DNA of 64,000 nt from Agapanthus africanus (GCA_030015575.1 CM057337.1:376177582-376241581); one strand, 5' to 3'; shown: positions 12,546-24,998, counted from the stretch's first letter. Numbers and translations: made by a program. Notes: generated from the sequence alone by a model not told the origin.

Positions 12546-14671
12546 CTACCTCTCCCGGTACTTTCGGGCATGCGGAATTTGATGAAAAACAATTTTCTAG
12601 AGGCGGTAACATGGACTCAAAACCGGATCTTTGTTAAACTACTAACTAACAACCTAACAAGAGTTTACCTACTCGGTTAGGGGGCTATACTTTTCTTGAA
12701 CTCCTTCGTCTTCGACTCCTTCCGGTGTACGGATCGGCCTCACCTCGTCGTCTCCTTGCGCCGAAGATGGATCCACCCGAAAGCTTCTACCTTTGGCTTC
12801 TTTTTCGAACTTTGAAGAAACTAGATCACTTAGCTTGCTAGGCATTGTGAACTAGAATGAGTAGAGGAATGTTTTGGTGTCTTTTTATCCCTAAGGCAAT
12901 GAGTCTCAACACATGAGAATGGTTTGCCTTGAGGTAGAGAGAGCAAGAGGAAGAGGGAGAGCTCGAGAATGAGAGAGCTCAAGAGAGAGAAAGCAAATGA
13001 TAGAATGAACCATACTCTTCTCATTCTCACCTCTCATAATCCAAAAGCCATCATAACAAAAATAGTAATCAAGTATTGTGTAAATGGTTTAAGTCAAAAT
13101 GGCTATATCATTTCATGCACTCATTTTGCATAAATAAACAAGCAAGCAAAAGTCCTTGCCATGGAATGATAGCCATTGTCATGATGATGGTCAACTAGTC
13201 CAACCTAGTCAACCGGTCAACAAAGTCAACAAGTCAACAAAGTCAACCCCTCAACAACCATGTCACTATAATACTTAATTAATATTAATGTTAATCATAT
13301 ATCTTATTCTCATTAGGGTTAAGCAAAAGTCAATGGTCAACAGTCAACAGTCAACAACCCCAATGAGAATGCTCTGCCTCTGTCTCTCTGTCAATTGTGC
13401 ATACACATCCGCATCCGCGTTCCGAGGAACACGAATACAAACGAGAAAAAATCAATCCCAAAACGTACACTAGGATCTGGCTTAAACCAAAGTCTGCTAG
13501 TGTTAACTGTCCGGACACTGTACGTGCACAAGTGCACGGATGTGATCGAACCCTGTCGCAAAACCATGCGACCTGTCGCAAAACCATGTGACCTCTACTC
13601 TTTTGCCTAAAGGCGAATAGCTTTCTGTGTGGGACTCTAAAGACTCGACACTACGCTGGCAGTGGGTTTAACCACAGACTGCAAGCGGCACTAGCTGTGC
13701 GTAACGGTCCCCAGGTAGATGCCGACAAGAAGACTGACGAGGTGAAACCCATCTGAACTCCTACTGAGTCTGACTGTGACAGTCTCCGTACAGTCCGGTC
13801 TGTTCGTCTGATACATCGCATGGCGGGCCTAGGGGCGGTAAACGTCAGTCCCCTAATAGCGGTACAAGTCGTGTCGGAGTGAAGCCCAAAACACCCAGAG
13901 ATAACACTGGAAGTCTACCAGTATATCTCGCTTGCCCTGGCCAGGGACTACTCGTGTAATGGCTCTCCTAGACACAGCGCGATGTCAACCCCCAATACCA
14001 GGTGAGACGAATCCTGTCTAACCGTCACTGCCTCCAAGTGCTTCGGGACTGCACCCAACTACCACCTATTTGCATGTCTCCTTTGAGCCGTGGTAGGGTA
14101 GTAATCAAAGTACAGTGGGAACATACTCGAGGCGAAGTGACAGTGTCAAGTCAACGGACTAAGCTGTACTCCTGTCACCTGGGAACTGATAACTGACGAT
14201 AGGTATAATACCAACCGGTCAGTTCCCGACGAGTCCTGTCCAGTGTACTCTTAACCTAACGAGCACCCGCATACTATCTCCAGTACGACGTACTGATGGC
14301 TGTGGGAAAGACCATCTCCCACTCTGGGATGAGAAGCGCATGCGCTAGTCTACTCCGGAGTATCGATGCCCTGTCTCGATAGTCCTGCGACTAGGGACCT
14401 GCATAAGGATGTGCTTATAGATTACCCAGCCCCCACTAGTGTGACTGCCATCACAACGCTGGTAATCAAGCAAAGATCCTAAGGGCTCCACTAATGCGTA
14501 TAGGTGATATAATAAAATAAACACATGTACATATTGATGTAGAAACAAACCAAGTAGCATATTACTATTTTGAGCAAGATTGTATATACAAGGTGAATAT
14601 CCCGAGCTTCCATTAAGTAATATACAAACCGGTATGATACAGTAATGGCCTCTAGGGCATATACACTAACA
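12546..14671 (-). repeat. Element H: family 1 copia LTR, interrupted by Tekay near its end
   Basis: The high end is the reverse complement of TGTTAGTGTATATGCCC and meets E's leader at 14672 with no polypurine tract. It is therefore the outer edge of H. At the low end the sequence begins CTACCTCTCCCGG, which in the sister LTR L (55905) follows TGTAAGTCCATG; those 12 bases should be on the far side of the Tekay element. Whether H is a solo LTR or a full element cannot be told. The candidate target duplication against E is AGTAC (14672-14676). It contains the conserved LTR hairpin (14181-14227) and a W-box cluster. Confidence 0.83.
13189..13357 (-). promoter_or_regulatory. W-box array in LTR H
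   Basis: About ten GTCAA cores, reading TTGAC in element sense, lie in two clusters (13189-13247 and 13328-13357). TTGAC followed by C or T is the core bound by plant WRKY factors. Sister LTRs A and L have more copies at the same place. Confidence 0.5.
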
Positions 14672-16391
14672 AGTACAGTTTGGTTGTATATGTACATTTG
14701 ATATTGCGGGGCGAGCGTCCGACATGTGTACTGCCGTCACTGCCAGTTTGTATATTATTCTTTTGGGGCACGGCCGGGATGAGGTCGATATACCCGTTGT
14801 ATATATATTTTACTTTCTATACTAGGATTACCCCGCGGTAGGGTGCACGGATAGCCGGGTTCTAGAGGGCAACGGGCCTGCATCTCATGGCTTTGAGATG
14901 GAAGGGGCTTCACTCTAGAATTGGCGGGCTATTCGTCGCACTCGTAGGGGGTACAGGTTGACCCAAGGAGGGGTGCTTAAGTTACCGGATTCCGTGAAGT
15001 GCAGGGTAGTCCATTCACATTGTTGAAAGGGGCTGCCTCGCTTCAGGTTTTGGTGGGTAACTTGCCGCGCCCGTAGGGTCTAGGATTTCATTGCACAGGC
15101 TACCCACACGACCAAGGGAATGTCGGGTTTCAGTAGCGGCTCTATGAAACCCGGGGATCCCAGATTATCTGTATTGTTCTGTGATGCTTATTACATTTCT
15201 GTGATGTTGCATTTTATAACGCCTTGAGCGAATATTATATATTGATATATATACTAGTAGATGTTGTATATGTTTTACACCCGCGCTAGTCCAGTCCCCG
15301 CTCTGTCGTTAGTTAAGTAACCTAACGGGTGATGACGGGACTCAGTGGCGAATGCGGATGGCATATACGTACATCATTATTTTCATTCTTTTGTGGTGTG
15401 ATTAATTGATGGGACAGCATTGATTCGGATCAATGCAAGCTAAACAAACCTAATCTGATGTTGTTGGAACATTTTTCAAAAAAAGCTATTATTGCAAGAA
15501 CGTTCTCTTTTGTTTTGCATAGTGGTATTCGGTTATGAATATCCATCACCTCAGTCGACGAGGCAAGGGCCGAGATCCCTTCACCGGGAGTGACCCCTTG
15601 GACAGAAGTTTGCGTCAGGGTAATAACTTCACTATAGTCGATTACTTTTTGCTTTGCATCGTGGTATTCAGTTGGAATATCCTGCACCTCATTCTATGGG
15701 GAAAGAGCCGAGATCCCTTCACCGGGAGTTACCTCTTTAGCAAAGGTTTTCATCACTATATTTTATAAAAAGCTATCCGGTTCTTTCAACGATATTAAGT
15801 TCATTACGTTAAAGGTTTTTCGCCAAAAACCATTCGTAGCCCTCCGTCATTTCAGAAAGGTAGCACATAGTATTCATGCTCTGTTTGTTGGCCTTCGTCA
15901 AAGCATAGTGAATGGTAGCTGCTTGTTACTTTTCTGCTGCATAGATAGATGGGTTGGTTTGGGACAGTCGTATTGCCTTATTGGCCCTAGTCAAGGGCTT
16001 GTACGGGTGGGTTCAAATTAACCTAGACAATGACGGGTAGAACTTGACATTTACTTATGATTTGTTGGCCTTAGTCAAGGTCATAAGAGCATGGAGTAAA
16101 AATCACATCGCGAGTTTCTAAAGAAACTGAAACTTTCCAGATATGCGCATACCTTCTGGAGTGTGATAACGTGAGTGGATTCCATCACGTTATCATGCGA
16201 TGATAGTTGGATCCCGATTCCCACTGATGAGTTGGTACTCCTCGGGTGATCCCGACTAATTCTTCTTTCAGGTTTGGAGGAGAATTTGAAGTTACAGTGG
16301 GAGGTATCCTGATTAGATAAAGTGATAACCACTCTGATCTAGGTTAGAGTGCATGCTGAGTGTTTCTTTTCTCTCTCTTTTTGGCAGCGAC
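14672..16391 (+). other. 5' leader of E
   Basis: Non-coding leader that aligns by eye with the reverse complement of about 2560-800 in F. It holds the CGTTAG hairpin (15307-15327), two direct-repeat modules (near 15570 and 15708), three stem-loops (15876-16087), and ends with a CT-rich stretch and GCAGCGACC just before the expected coding start. The GC-rich hairpin position lies beyond H, outside the window. Confidence 0.7.
15876..16087 (+). repeat. Triplicate leader stem-loops of E
   Basis: Three copies of a motif near TTGTTGGCCTTAGTCAAGG are each bracketed by complementary arms: ATGCT/AGCAT (15876-15906), CGTA.TGCC/GGC..TACG (15969-16005), and CTTATGA/TCATAAG (16054-16087, 7-bp stem and 20-nt loop). 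The three loops are less uniform here (CTTCG, CCTAG, CTTAG), as expected for an older copy. Confidence 0.55.
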
Positions 16392-19353
16392 CATGACCCG
16401 ACCCTTGACTATAACTCAGTGACCAAGTAAACCGAACCTTCTTAAAACACTGGCTTTTGGATTGTCAGAGTTGCATATCTCATTGCCACTCCTACTTTTA
16501 CCCTTTTCTCCAGAACACCCCGTATTACTACGAACATCCACTTCCATTGGATAAAACCATCGTATGGTTATATACGAACTCGAAGGAACTTGTTGAGAAA
16601 ACGAATAGGAATATTCAGTTGTCTTTTCCTTTTACATTCTCTCAGGTTGCGAGTGCTCCTCGGAATAGGACAGTACACCTATTACGCTTATTGTATAGTC
16701 TTCTTCCAAACCATAGACAGGTGCCGAACGGTGGGGAATGAAGAAAACCACTTAGCCTAACGATGGTGTATAGAAGGTAATAAGTTAAGACAAATAAAGG
16801 GATTAGTAAGAGGGCAAAGTAAATTGCGACTTCTATTCACGACCAAACCAAGTATTTCATCGCCACTCCTACTTCACCTTTGTATTTCTCCAGGACACTT
16901 CGTATCACTACGAAGATCCACGGTTATTTGGATACTCCATCGTATGGTTATATACGAACTGGAAGGAACTTGTTCCAGTTCGGGGATGGATTCTGGTTCA
17001 GGAGAAATAGGAATAAGGTTTATTCAGTTGTCTTTTATCTTTACCTTCTCTCAGGTTGCGAGTGCTCCTAGGATTAAAACAGTATGCCTATTACGCTTAT
17101 TGGATAGTCTTCTTCCAAACCATCGGATGGTGCCGAACGGTAGGGAAGGAAGAAAACCATTTAGCCTAAAAGGGTGTACAGAAGGTAATGACTAAAGACA
17201 TATAAAGGGATTTAGAGAGATGGCAAAGAAATATACGGTTATAGTTGTGAATCTGATAATGGAAGAGGCATTACTATGAATATCCGGATACCCCTTCGAA
17301 ACATTTATATGTTTCAGTTTCACTGTGTATTGTTAAAAGAAAACTGATTTCCCAATTAGTTCTTGCTCCAGGGTATGTATTTACCAGGTTTGATTCTCAC
17401 ATCTGTATGGTTTTACAGATGATGAGTGGGAGTAACTTAATGGGAATTGGGTGATCATCCTCATTATATCGGGATTCGTTGTAACTGGTGATATTTGAGG
17501 AAATCACCTGGGTTGTTTGCTGGACGGCAAATATTTGGTTTTGAATATCCGTTATAATGCACCAATTTCAAATTGATATATCTGTACATTTATTTGTATA
17601 AAGTGAGATATAACTTTTTGAAATTATGTCCATGACATTTACCTATATCAGTGGATGGTTAGGTAAGGAGCATTAAACAGCGGTGTAATTCTTCTTAACC
17701 ATAAGTACAATTTTCAACCTACGACACACAGGGAATGAGTTATTAGACTCAGGGGACTTATACAGAGTATTGTATGTTGTCCAGTGTCCATGAGGACAGA
17801 TGGGTTGGTACTCGCACTATATTCTGTTTACTTGTGACTTCTCTGGTTCTTAGACATGTGTTTCGTAGAAATGCAAGGTCTAAGTTTTGAGAAGTTATAG
17901 GTATATGAATAAAGTAGAGAACCAGGTGTTGCAAGTATCAGGATTCTTCAAGGTGATCGTAGATGTAGATACTTGTGTATGGTATTCAGTTGATGGTAAT
18001 GATTAAGAGAACTTGCTTCTCTTTCAGGTTACTCATAATTGGAAGTACTTCTAAGTTGAGTAATGCTTATCGGCCTTTCTCCATTTAGTTGACATGCACT
18101 GGAGACAGCTGCATGATTTAAATCTGGTTCAAATTAAATATGTGTCTCTGCTTCTATATTGGATATAGAATAGTTCATATCTTAACATTGTTAAGGTACG
18201 GGGAGTTGTTCGGCTTATACTTAAAACCAGACTCTGGATAAACTCAAGGCACGTTTCTGTAATGGCTGTTTGTGGGTCGACCCGAGCTATGACGAGGGTT
18301 GACTTTCTACCATCTGGAAGATCAATAGTGATATTGTTCTTGACTCGCCACAGTTTTAGAAAAATAGATTTTTTCAGAAAACAGTAGTGGGAGTATGGAA
18401 GAACTGGAAGTGATTCCAGAACCGCAAACGATTACTGAAAATTTGATAAGAACCTAAAGATTCAATCTGGTTTGACATTCCATTAGCCACTCCGCAGATA
18501 TGGTGGGTAACCTCAGGCACTCGAGAGGTACTTCGGTATGCTCAAAGACGGTGACAGGGAGGTTCTTGTTTACCCAGACTTGCCATTACTGTTGTTCCAG
18601 ACTGTGAGACCCGGCAGGAGGATGAGTAAAGCGTCGTTCTAAACTAGCTTTAGAAATTTATGTGTATATGGCTCTGCCAGAGGGTTATCGTAGTCAGTGG
18701 GAGCAGCGGAAGCAAAGTGGACAAGTAGCTTATGTCTATTTATGGACTAAAGCTGTTGTAGCGGAGATAGATCATCTATTTCTGACGTGACAGTCATAGG
18801 TTTGACTTCATCAGAATAGGGGATGGATCTATTAAGAAGGTAGTAGGGTGTGATGTCCTGGTATTTGGATGACATACATAGAGTAGGAAGTGAAATTCCT
18901 ATACTACGATCGGTTATACTTTGGTTGTCACACAGTGGTTTCTCCACATAGGACTTGGATATTATATCAGACATTCTGGTTATTAGATCTATGGTTTTAG
19001 ATCTAAATTTGGGTAGTTTCCCAATCAGGGTACTTAGACAGCATTCTAAAAGTATTTAGAATGGACGACTCCAGGTATGGTAGTGTACCTGCAGGTGATG
19101 GAGTCACCCTCTCTAAAGGTGTCTTACAGACTAAAGGGGATAGGGATGTGCATGGTTGGCATATCACTTGTTTAGACAATTGAGTCAATCATGAGATGTC
19201 AAGTACCGCACCAGATGTTGTTTTTCCACTAGATGCAATAAGTTGATATTAATCCTATCATGGAGAAACGTTCGGAAGCAGTTTTAGAACATAAGTGGAT
19301 GTTCTAGGGATATGATAACAACAACCTCTTTTAGAAGACAGTTATCATTCCAG
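16392..19353 (+). pseudogene. Decayed internal coding region of E
   Basis: Only scattered similarity to copia pol remains. Near 18370-18560 there is a linker resembling that between integrase and RT in A (an acidic run followed by a segment like ERYYGFLIDG). Near 18740-18980 lies an RT-like stretch shared with K (about 55700-55900). Between about 16480 and 17240 a segment is tandemly duplicated where other copia elements carry gag. No intact gag, protease or integrase was recognised between 17240 and 18360. The element is broken many times. Confidence 0.6.
16480..17240 (+). repeat. Tandem duplication of about 380 bp in E
   Basis: Units begin near 16480 and 16858. Both contain CACTCCTACTT, ATCGTATGGTTATATACGAA, TCTCTCAGGTTGCGAGTGCT, CTTCTTCCAAACCAT and AGAAGGTAATAA-like blocks in the same order. 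The units have diverged noticeably, so the duplication is old. The first half of the unit is also seen in F (660-720, inverted). Confidence 0.7.
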
Positions 19354-19358
19354 GCTTC

Positions 19359-22300
19359 TGTCACGACCCGAAAGTACGGAACGTGACTGACACTTAGATT
19401 ACGAGACGTCTAAAGGCGTACCGTAACCTAAGTCAGCCAAAGCCCAGAAAAATCTAAACCAAAATCAAAAGAGAGTGAAGGAAAACCTTTAATGAAAACG
19501 ATTTTCAAATCAATTAAGTTGCAAAGAATCCCTTTTTAAAAAAAACATCATAAATTTCTGAAAATTTCGGCAGAGTCTCCCCTGTAATTTCTATCCTCCA
19601 AAATGGGTACAACAAGATAATAAACCTGTAATCATAAAAATGGCATCCCCAAGCGGGAGCTAGCTCTTCGCCCAAGGCGGATCACAACCACATGCAATAT
19701 AATAGTAATATCAAGAAAAGAGCATAAAGAAACGCAAAATATCAGAAAACACAACGCCGGCTCAAGTGAGCTCGACCCAAAAGAAACCACATATATACAA
19801 TCTCTCAGTCTCATCACTAGGTCGCATATACAATATAAAGTGGTAGATGGAGAATACTAGATACAATGATAAAGCAAAAGAAATAAAGTGTGCTCGCAAC
19901 CCACCTACAGGCGATGTCGCGAGTCTGAGCAAAAGGAGCTGATGATAAGATAGCCGCCGCTACAAGACTGACGGGTCCGACCTGCAAGACACTGTGGCAC
20001 AACGGGGGTGAGTTGCCAGCTCGTGAGTAAATATAACATCTAATAAGGCAATCGTAAGAATGCACGCAATGCACCACAACATGCATGTCCATATGTGATA
20101 TAATAGCTCTAGTATGCATGCACATGTATGCAATGTCATTTCTAACTCTTTAAGTGTTTTAAATGCTAAGGGTACTGCGTTCTTAACTTTAGAAAATGAA
20201 TATCTGTATAATAGCTAAGTACCATCAAGAAATCATCTGAAAATCCGTGTCAAGCATCGACACCAAATAGGAATAATATCTGTCTCAGTATCGGGCTCCG
20301 TCAGTCCGGATCGGCCCATATCATAAATCTCACGACAACGGTCGGTATCCTCCGGATATCCGCCGCGCCAGACATCACCGGTAGGTAGTCTTCCCCTGCC
20401 AGGCTCATCGTCTACAACTCGATCTTCTTGCCCCGGGGTACCATACCGGGCCCACCATGTACCCGAGACGGTTCATCCACTCCTCGAATCGGGTCTCGAA
20501 ATCCAACAGAAAACATGAAAACTCATGGTGGACGACACATACATCACGAGAAAACCGCAACTTTGTTTTAAAAATGATAAATATAAGCTTTTGTTAAATT
20601 CTTGCGGTTTTCCCCAAAAATCCAGAAATCGCAGCAATACTGAAATCCTCAAGAAAATCATAATGTTCACATGTTATAGATGATAAATGTCTATGATATC
20701 AATGTATATGATGTGAGTTTTGGCTAGAAATCTATGTAGGTATGATGGTAATGCGAGGTATATGCATGCTATGCAATTCCATATATCATGTATGAATGCA
20801 AAAGGCGTTATTAAGTTAAACAGGTTCTATAGTGCACGTGGCATGACAATTACCAAAGGCGTGTGTGTTACATGAATAGTGCGCGTGCAACAGATGCCAA
20901 TGGTAATGGTGTTCGTGTCCTACGAAGTGATATCGCATAAGTATAGATGAATGTCCATGCAATCTAATATACTGTTCGCTATAAGGGTATGCAGTGTACA
21001 TGAATGGATAAGCTAGCTAACAATATGAATCTTGCACAAAGTAGGGTAATCCTAACTAGGGGGGCGCATCGCGCCATCCAGACGATTCCCCTATAGATGA
21101 ATACATCTACTCACCTGAATGCCTTGCTAATCCGATCCGATCACCGCCTTGCCTTTACGCGCCGTGTCCGATGTTTCCCCGACCGATCCTATATTTTCAC
21201 AATACCAAGCATAAGATTACAAAACCTAAAACGATGCAAGTCACAATATACAATTATCGACGCTCTCGAATTAAACATAGCATGCACTCGGTGCGCGGGA
21301 AAACGCACGAAAACCGCTAACCTTTAACTAGAATCGTCATTTCGGGGAAATCGACAAAACTACAACCCGACTAGACGAAACCCCGCGTTCGCGCACTCTA
21401 ATAGTCCTATACGAAGCTAATTATATCGCTAACATAACGCAATTCGATCGCATTCTACTTTTTGTAAAAATCTAGTAAGCAAATTCAATACCGATTCGAT
21501 GCAAACATCGAGATTTTATCGATTTAGCGAGCGTATCATTACACAATTAACCACTCTAATCCATTAGGTAACCAAAGCCCTAACTTAACTCTAACAACCA
21601 TGCTTCAAACCCTAGTTCAACACCAAATCCCATTCTTGATTTTCATGAACAAGAATTTACAATTAAATTAATACTTCAAAATTGAATTTTTTAGCACATA
21701 TAACTACAAGTTAGCAAACTAGTTTAGGATTTTACCTCACAAGTGGAACCCTAGCATGATCAAGCCACCAAAGAAGCCTCCTTTCTCCTAGTTTTGAACT
21801 AAATTTGGTTGAGGAGAGAGTGGATTAAGGTTTAGTGTTGAATTGAGAATGAAATTTGTGAGTTTTTATTGAATTTGGCATGAAAATTGAAGCAAAATGA
21901 AGTGGGAAGAGAGGGAAATCTGCAGCTTTGGGGGTCGGCCAGCAGGTAAGGGTGAGGAGGTGGGGAAATTTGGAGAAGTTTCTAGGTCAATAAACACCCC
22001 ATGTTATCATTTAATGCTTTCATATCAACAATTTACAAAAAAACCCTCATTTTACACCATTTTTCCATTAAATTTCCCACCCTAAAACCAAAAATTTGCA
22101 AGTCATGATACAATTTTATTAACACCATATTTTAGCTTATAAAGACTCCTAATTATGAAATTTACCTAATTAAATTTGTATTTATCACTAATTTAATGTA
22201 TTTTAAAAAGCCTAAAATAATAAGAAAAATAATTAATTAAGAATTTTTTTTATTTAACTAGAAAATTATAAGTGACATTTTAGTGACAAAATTATAGTAT

Positions 22301-22425
22301 TATCTTATCTAAAATTTGTATAATTAGGTCTATAATGAAAAATATCTATTTTGACTTTTTACGGAAAAAGCCGAAAAATTAGCCGATTACCGAAAAACTG
22401 CCTAAACGATTTTCGAAGGGTTACA
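19359..22425 (-). repeat. Element I: solo Tekay-like gypsy LTR
   Basis: A 3067-bp LTR with TGTCACGACCC at the low end and the reverse complement of TGTAACCCTTCG at the high end. It is flanked by a perfect 5-bp duplication GCTTC (19354-19358 and 22426-22430), and E's sequence is continuous when it is removed. No internal region is present, so it is a solo LTR, the usual product of LTR-LTR recombination. It is related to, but clearly different from, the LTR at 9088-12545. Confidence 0.92.
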
Positions 22426-22866
22426 GCTTCTAAAGTGACCTGGATGACAGAGTGGCTGTCAGAGTTATAGTTTTCCCTCTGACGAGGGGCAGTATTTTGG
22501 ACAGATGGTCCAAGCAGATACTAAGGGAGGCATGGCGCAGGATACTGATTGGTTTCAGTTGACGATACAGTCTAAGAAGCTTTGATTTGGAGTTCATTTA
22601 TGGACTAGGTCCCATCAGATATCCAGACATATTCTAAGACAGGTATTGCTCATTTCGGGAGATGGCTTTCTCCGCGAACTTGAGATAAAGAGAGACACAG
22701 AAAGAAACATCAGGGCGGATCCACTCACTGAGGCTATTCCTCGAACGCAATAGTTTCGCAAACAGGCTTTGTGAAACTGATTAGTAGAGCAGTTGGGTGT
22801 TCGGTATCACACGGGGCTGTGAGTATGCGACATCGCAATAATTAGCCTTGAGTGGAAGTGGGATAT
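22426..22866 (+). pseudogene. End of E coding region (RNase H) and polypurine tract
   Basis: After the solo LTR the sequence resumes with remnants of copia RNase H. A stretch near 22600-22660 corresponds to the RSHQ.SRHIL motif seen in A and C, followed by a segment like DPLTEA-PRTQ near 22720. The polypurine tract GAAGTGGGATAT (22855-22866) directly abuts the LTR. Confidence 0.75.
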
Positions 22867-24971
22867 TGTTGGATATAGTGCCCTCAGAGTCAATTATTGG
22901 ATCACAGGCACGTGATTACAATAATTGAGGGAGGACCTATGCCGGTAGGACAGTCTTACTCAAGATGATAGTATGCAATCTGATTTATCTTTATCATCAT
23001 GTACTGTTTCAGGTGACCTTATAGGTCACTATTACACGTTGATAGAGCCCTTAGGATTCTTGCTTGACTACCAGTAGTATGATGATGATCATATACGTGG
23101 GAGCTGGGCTCTATAAGCACATCCTTAAAAGGTCCCTAGTCGTGGGAGTTTCGAGACAGGGCATCGATACTCCATTAGTAGACTAGTGTATACAGTCGAG
23201 ACCCCGACGAGGGGTGGTGGCCGGTCTCACAAGCCATTGGTATCAGTTGGTTCACCTAAGATGTATACAGGTGCTCATTGGGTTATGAGTACACCGGACA
23301 GGACTCGCCGGGAATATGCTAGTTGGTATTATACCTAGCGTCAGATAGCAGTTCCCTGGTGACATGTGTACAGGTTAGTTCATCGACCTGAGATCGTCAT
23401 TTATCTCGTGTGAGTTCCTACTATACTTTGATTACTACCCTACCACGGCTTAAAGGAGTCGTGCAAACAGGTTTTAGTTGGGTACAGTCCCGAGCCACAT
23501 GGAGGCAGCGAGCGGATCGGCAGGGGTTCGTCTCTCCCGGTATTGGGGGTGAGGTCGCGCTGTGTCTAGGAGAGCCATTACACGAAGTCCTTTGCCAAGG
23601 TAGGAGATTTACTGGTAGGTATTCCAGTAGTATCTCAGGGTGTTCTGGGCTACACTCCGACACGACCTGTATCGCTTTTGGGGGTCTGACTTTTACCAAC
23701 CCCTTAAGCCCGCCATGCGATGCTCATAGACGAACGGACCGGGCTGTATGGATATTGTCACTGACAGGCTCAGTAGGGTGTCAGGATGAGTTCGCTCATC
23801 GACCTCCCTTTTGGTCACTACTTGGTAGCCCGTTACGTATGTCTAATACCTCTGACGTGCTAGTGGTTAAATCCATAGCCAAAATATTGACGAGTCTTTA
23901 GAGTCCCCCACAGACAGTTTCTCAAGTTTCGGGCGAAACGTTGTAGAGGCCGTATGGATTTATGGCAGGGTTCGAACATACGCGTGCACTTGTGCACGTG
24001 TCATGGTTCGGACGGATAATACTAGCGGGCTTTGGTTTAAACCGGATCCTAGTATTATACAGTGTAGATTTTGTCTCATTGCATTTGTATTCGGTCGGAA
24101 TACAAATGCGGGTATGTATATACAGTCACGGGGTTTTCCTGTAATTTATTATGGGATCGTTTTTTTGAAGTTGCCAGTTTGCTTTCTCTTTTCGGCCATT
24201 TTTCCTTTGTTCCTTCATGGATGAATTTTTGTGAGGAGAGGGGTTTTCTTGCAAAGTGGCATTTAGCAAAATGCAAGGGTTTTTTTTTGTGGTGGAGGGT
24301 TCATGATCTTTCTAGATGAGCTTGATTCTTTTTGCATCATTATGGTTTGCATTAAATGAGATAGGATTTGGAAAGGATATGAGGGTGACACCTTTTTCTT
24401 GTGATCATACATTTCCTTTTGCTTTTGATGATCCCTTTTTTCCTCCTCCATGATAAAGGACCGGCCACTATTAGAGTTGGTCTTTTTTTGTGTGGAAAAA
24501 TTCATTTCATTTTTCTTGCATCAAAGTCCTTAGCTCCTTTTTAAAGTTTATTCCTCCATCTTCACCAAAAGGGCAACTTCAATTAACCACCATCTATGAG
24601 CTTGGATGAGTTGAGACAAAGAGTTCTACACTACTCTAGTTCAACCTTCGACACGTCAACTAGCACACTTCGTGCCCGAGTTGCTTCGGACGAAGCGGGA
24701 GCCCGTAAAAAGGCTTCTCGATATGGTGCCCTTTCCGACGAGGAGACCGGAGATCAGTGATGCCGTGTGGAGCTTAGGATGGTGGCCGAAGACCGAAGGA
24801 CACGGATCGCTCGGTATAGCTTTCCAACCCTTTCTCTTGTAGCTAGTAGTTGGTTAATGGTTCGATCCGGGTTTTAAGCATACGATAGCGCCGTTTTTCT
24901 AGTTTGAAAAAGTGTTTGTTTTCCGCATTTTGGCCTCGTAAAGACGGCCGGGGCACTACCGTAGACTTACA
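22867..24971 (+). repeat. 3' LTR of E (family 3)
   Basis: A 2105-bp LTR starting TGTTGGATATAGTGCCC and ending CTTACA, preceded by a polypurine tract. It matches LTRs F and K in inverted orientation. It contains the conserved hairpin (23310-23356) and a 16-base palindrome CGTGCACTTGTGCACG (23983-23998), which recurs as a related form in family 1 LTRs (36705-36720). It ends 13 bp from the inner end of C's 3' LTR. Confidence 0.88.
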
Positions 24972-24995
24972 TATATAACTAACAATCTCCCACTT
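24972..24995 (-). other. Tip of C's 3' LTR and polypurine tract
   Basis: 24972-24984 is the final part of a family 2 LTR (reverse complement of TGTTAGTTATA). It is followed by the tract reading AAGTGGGAGAT on the minus strand (24985-24995), which primes plus-strand synthesis in copia elements. Confidence 0.8.
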
Positions 24996-24998
24996 GCA

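Larger units (their letters stand above)
14672..24971 (+). mobile_element. Element E: old family 3 copia element, 5' end outside window
   Basis: In plus orientation this shows most of a leader (14672-16391), a heavily decayed coding region, a polypurine tract and the 3' LTR (22867-24971). Its leader matches F in inverted orientation. Its 5' LTR and first leader bases lie left of the window because H and everything nested in H were inserted into the leader. The solo LTR I interrupts it at 19359-22425. E itself sits in C's 3' LTR, 13 bp from that LTR's inner end; the candidate target duplication is TATAT (24972-24976). It is a very broken fossil with many breaks. Confidence 0.82.
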
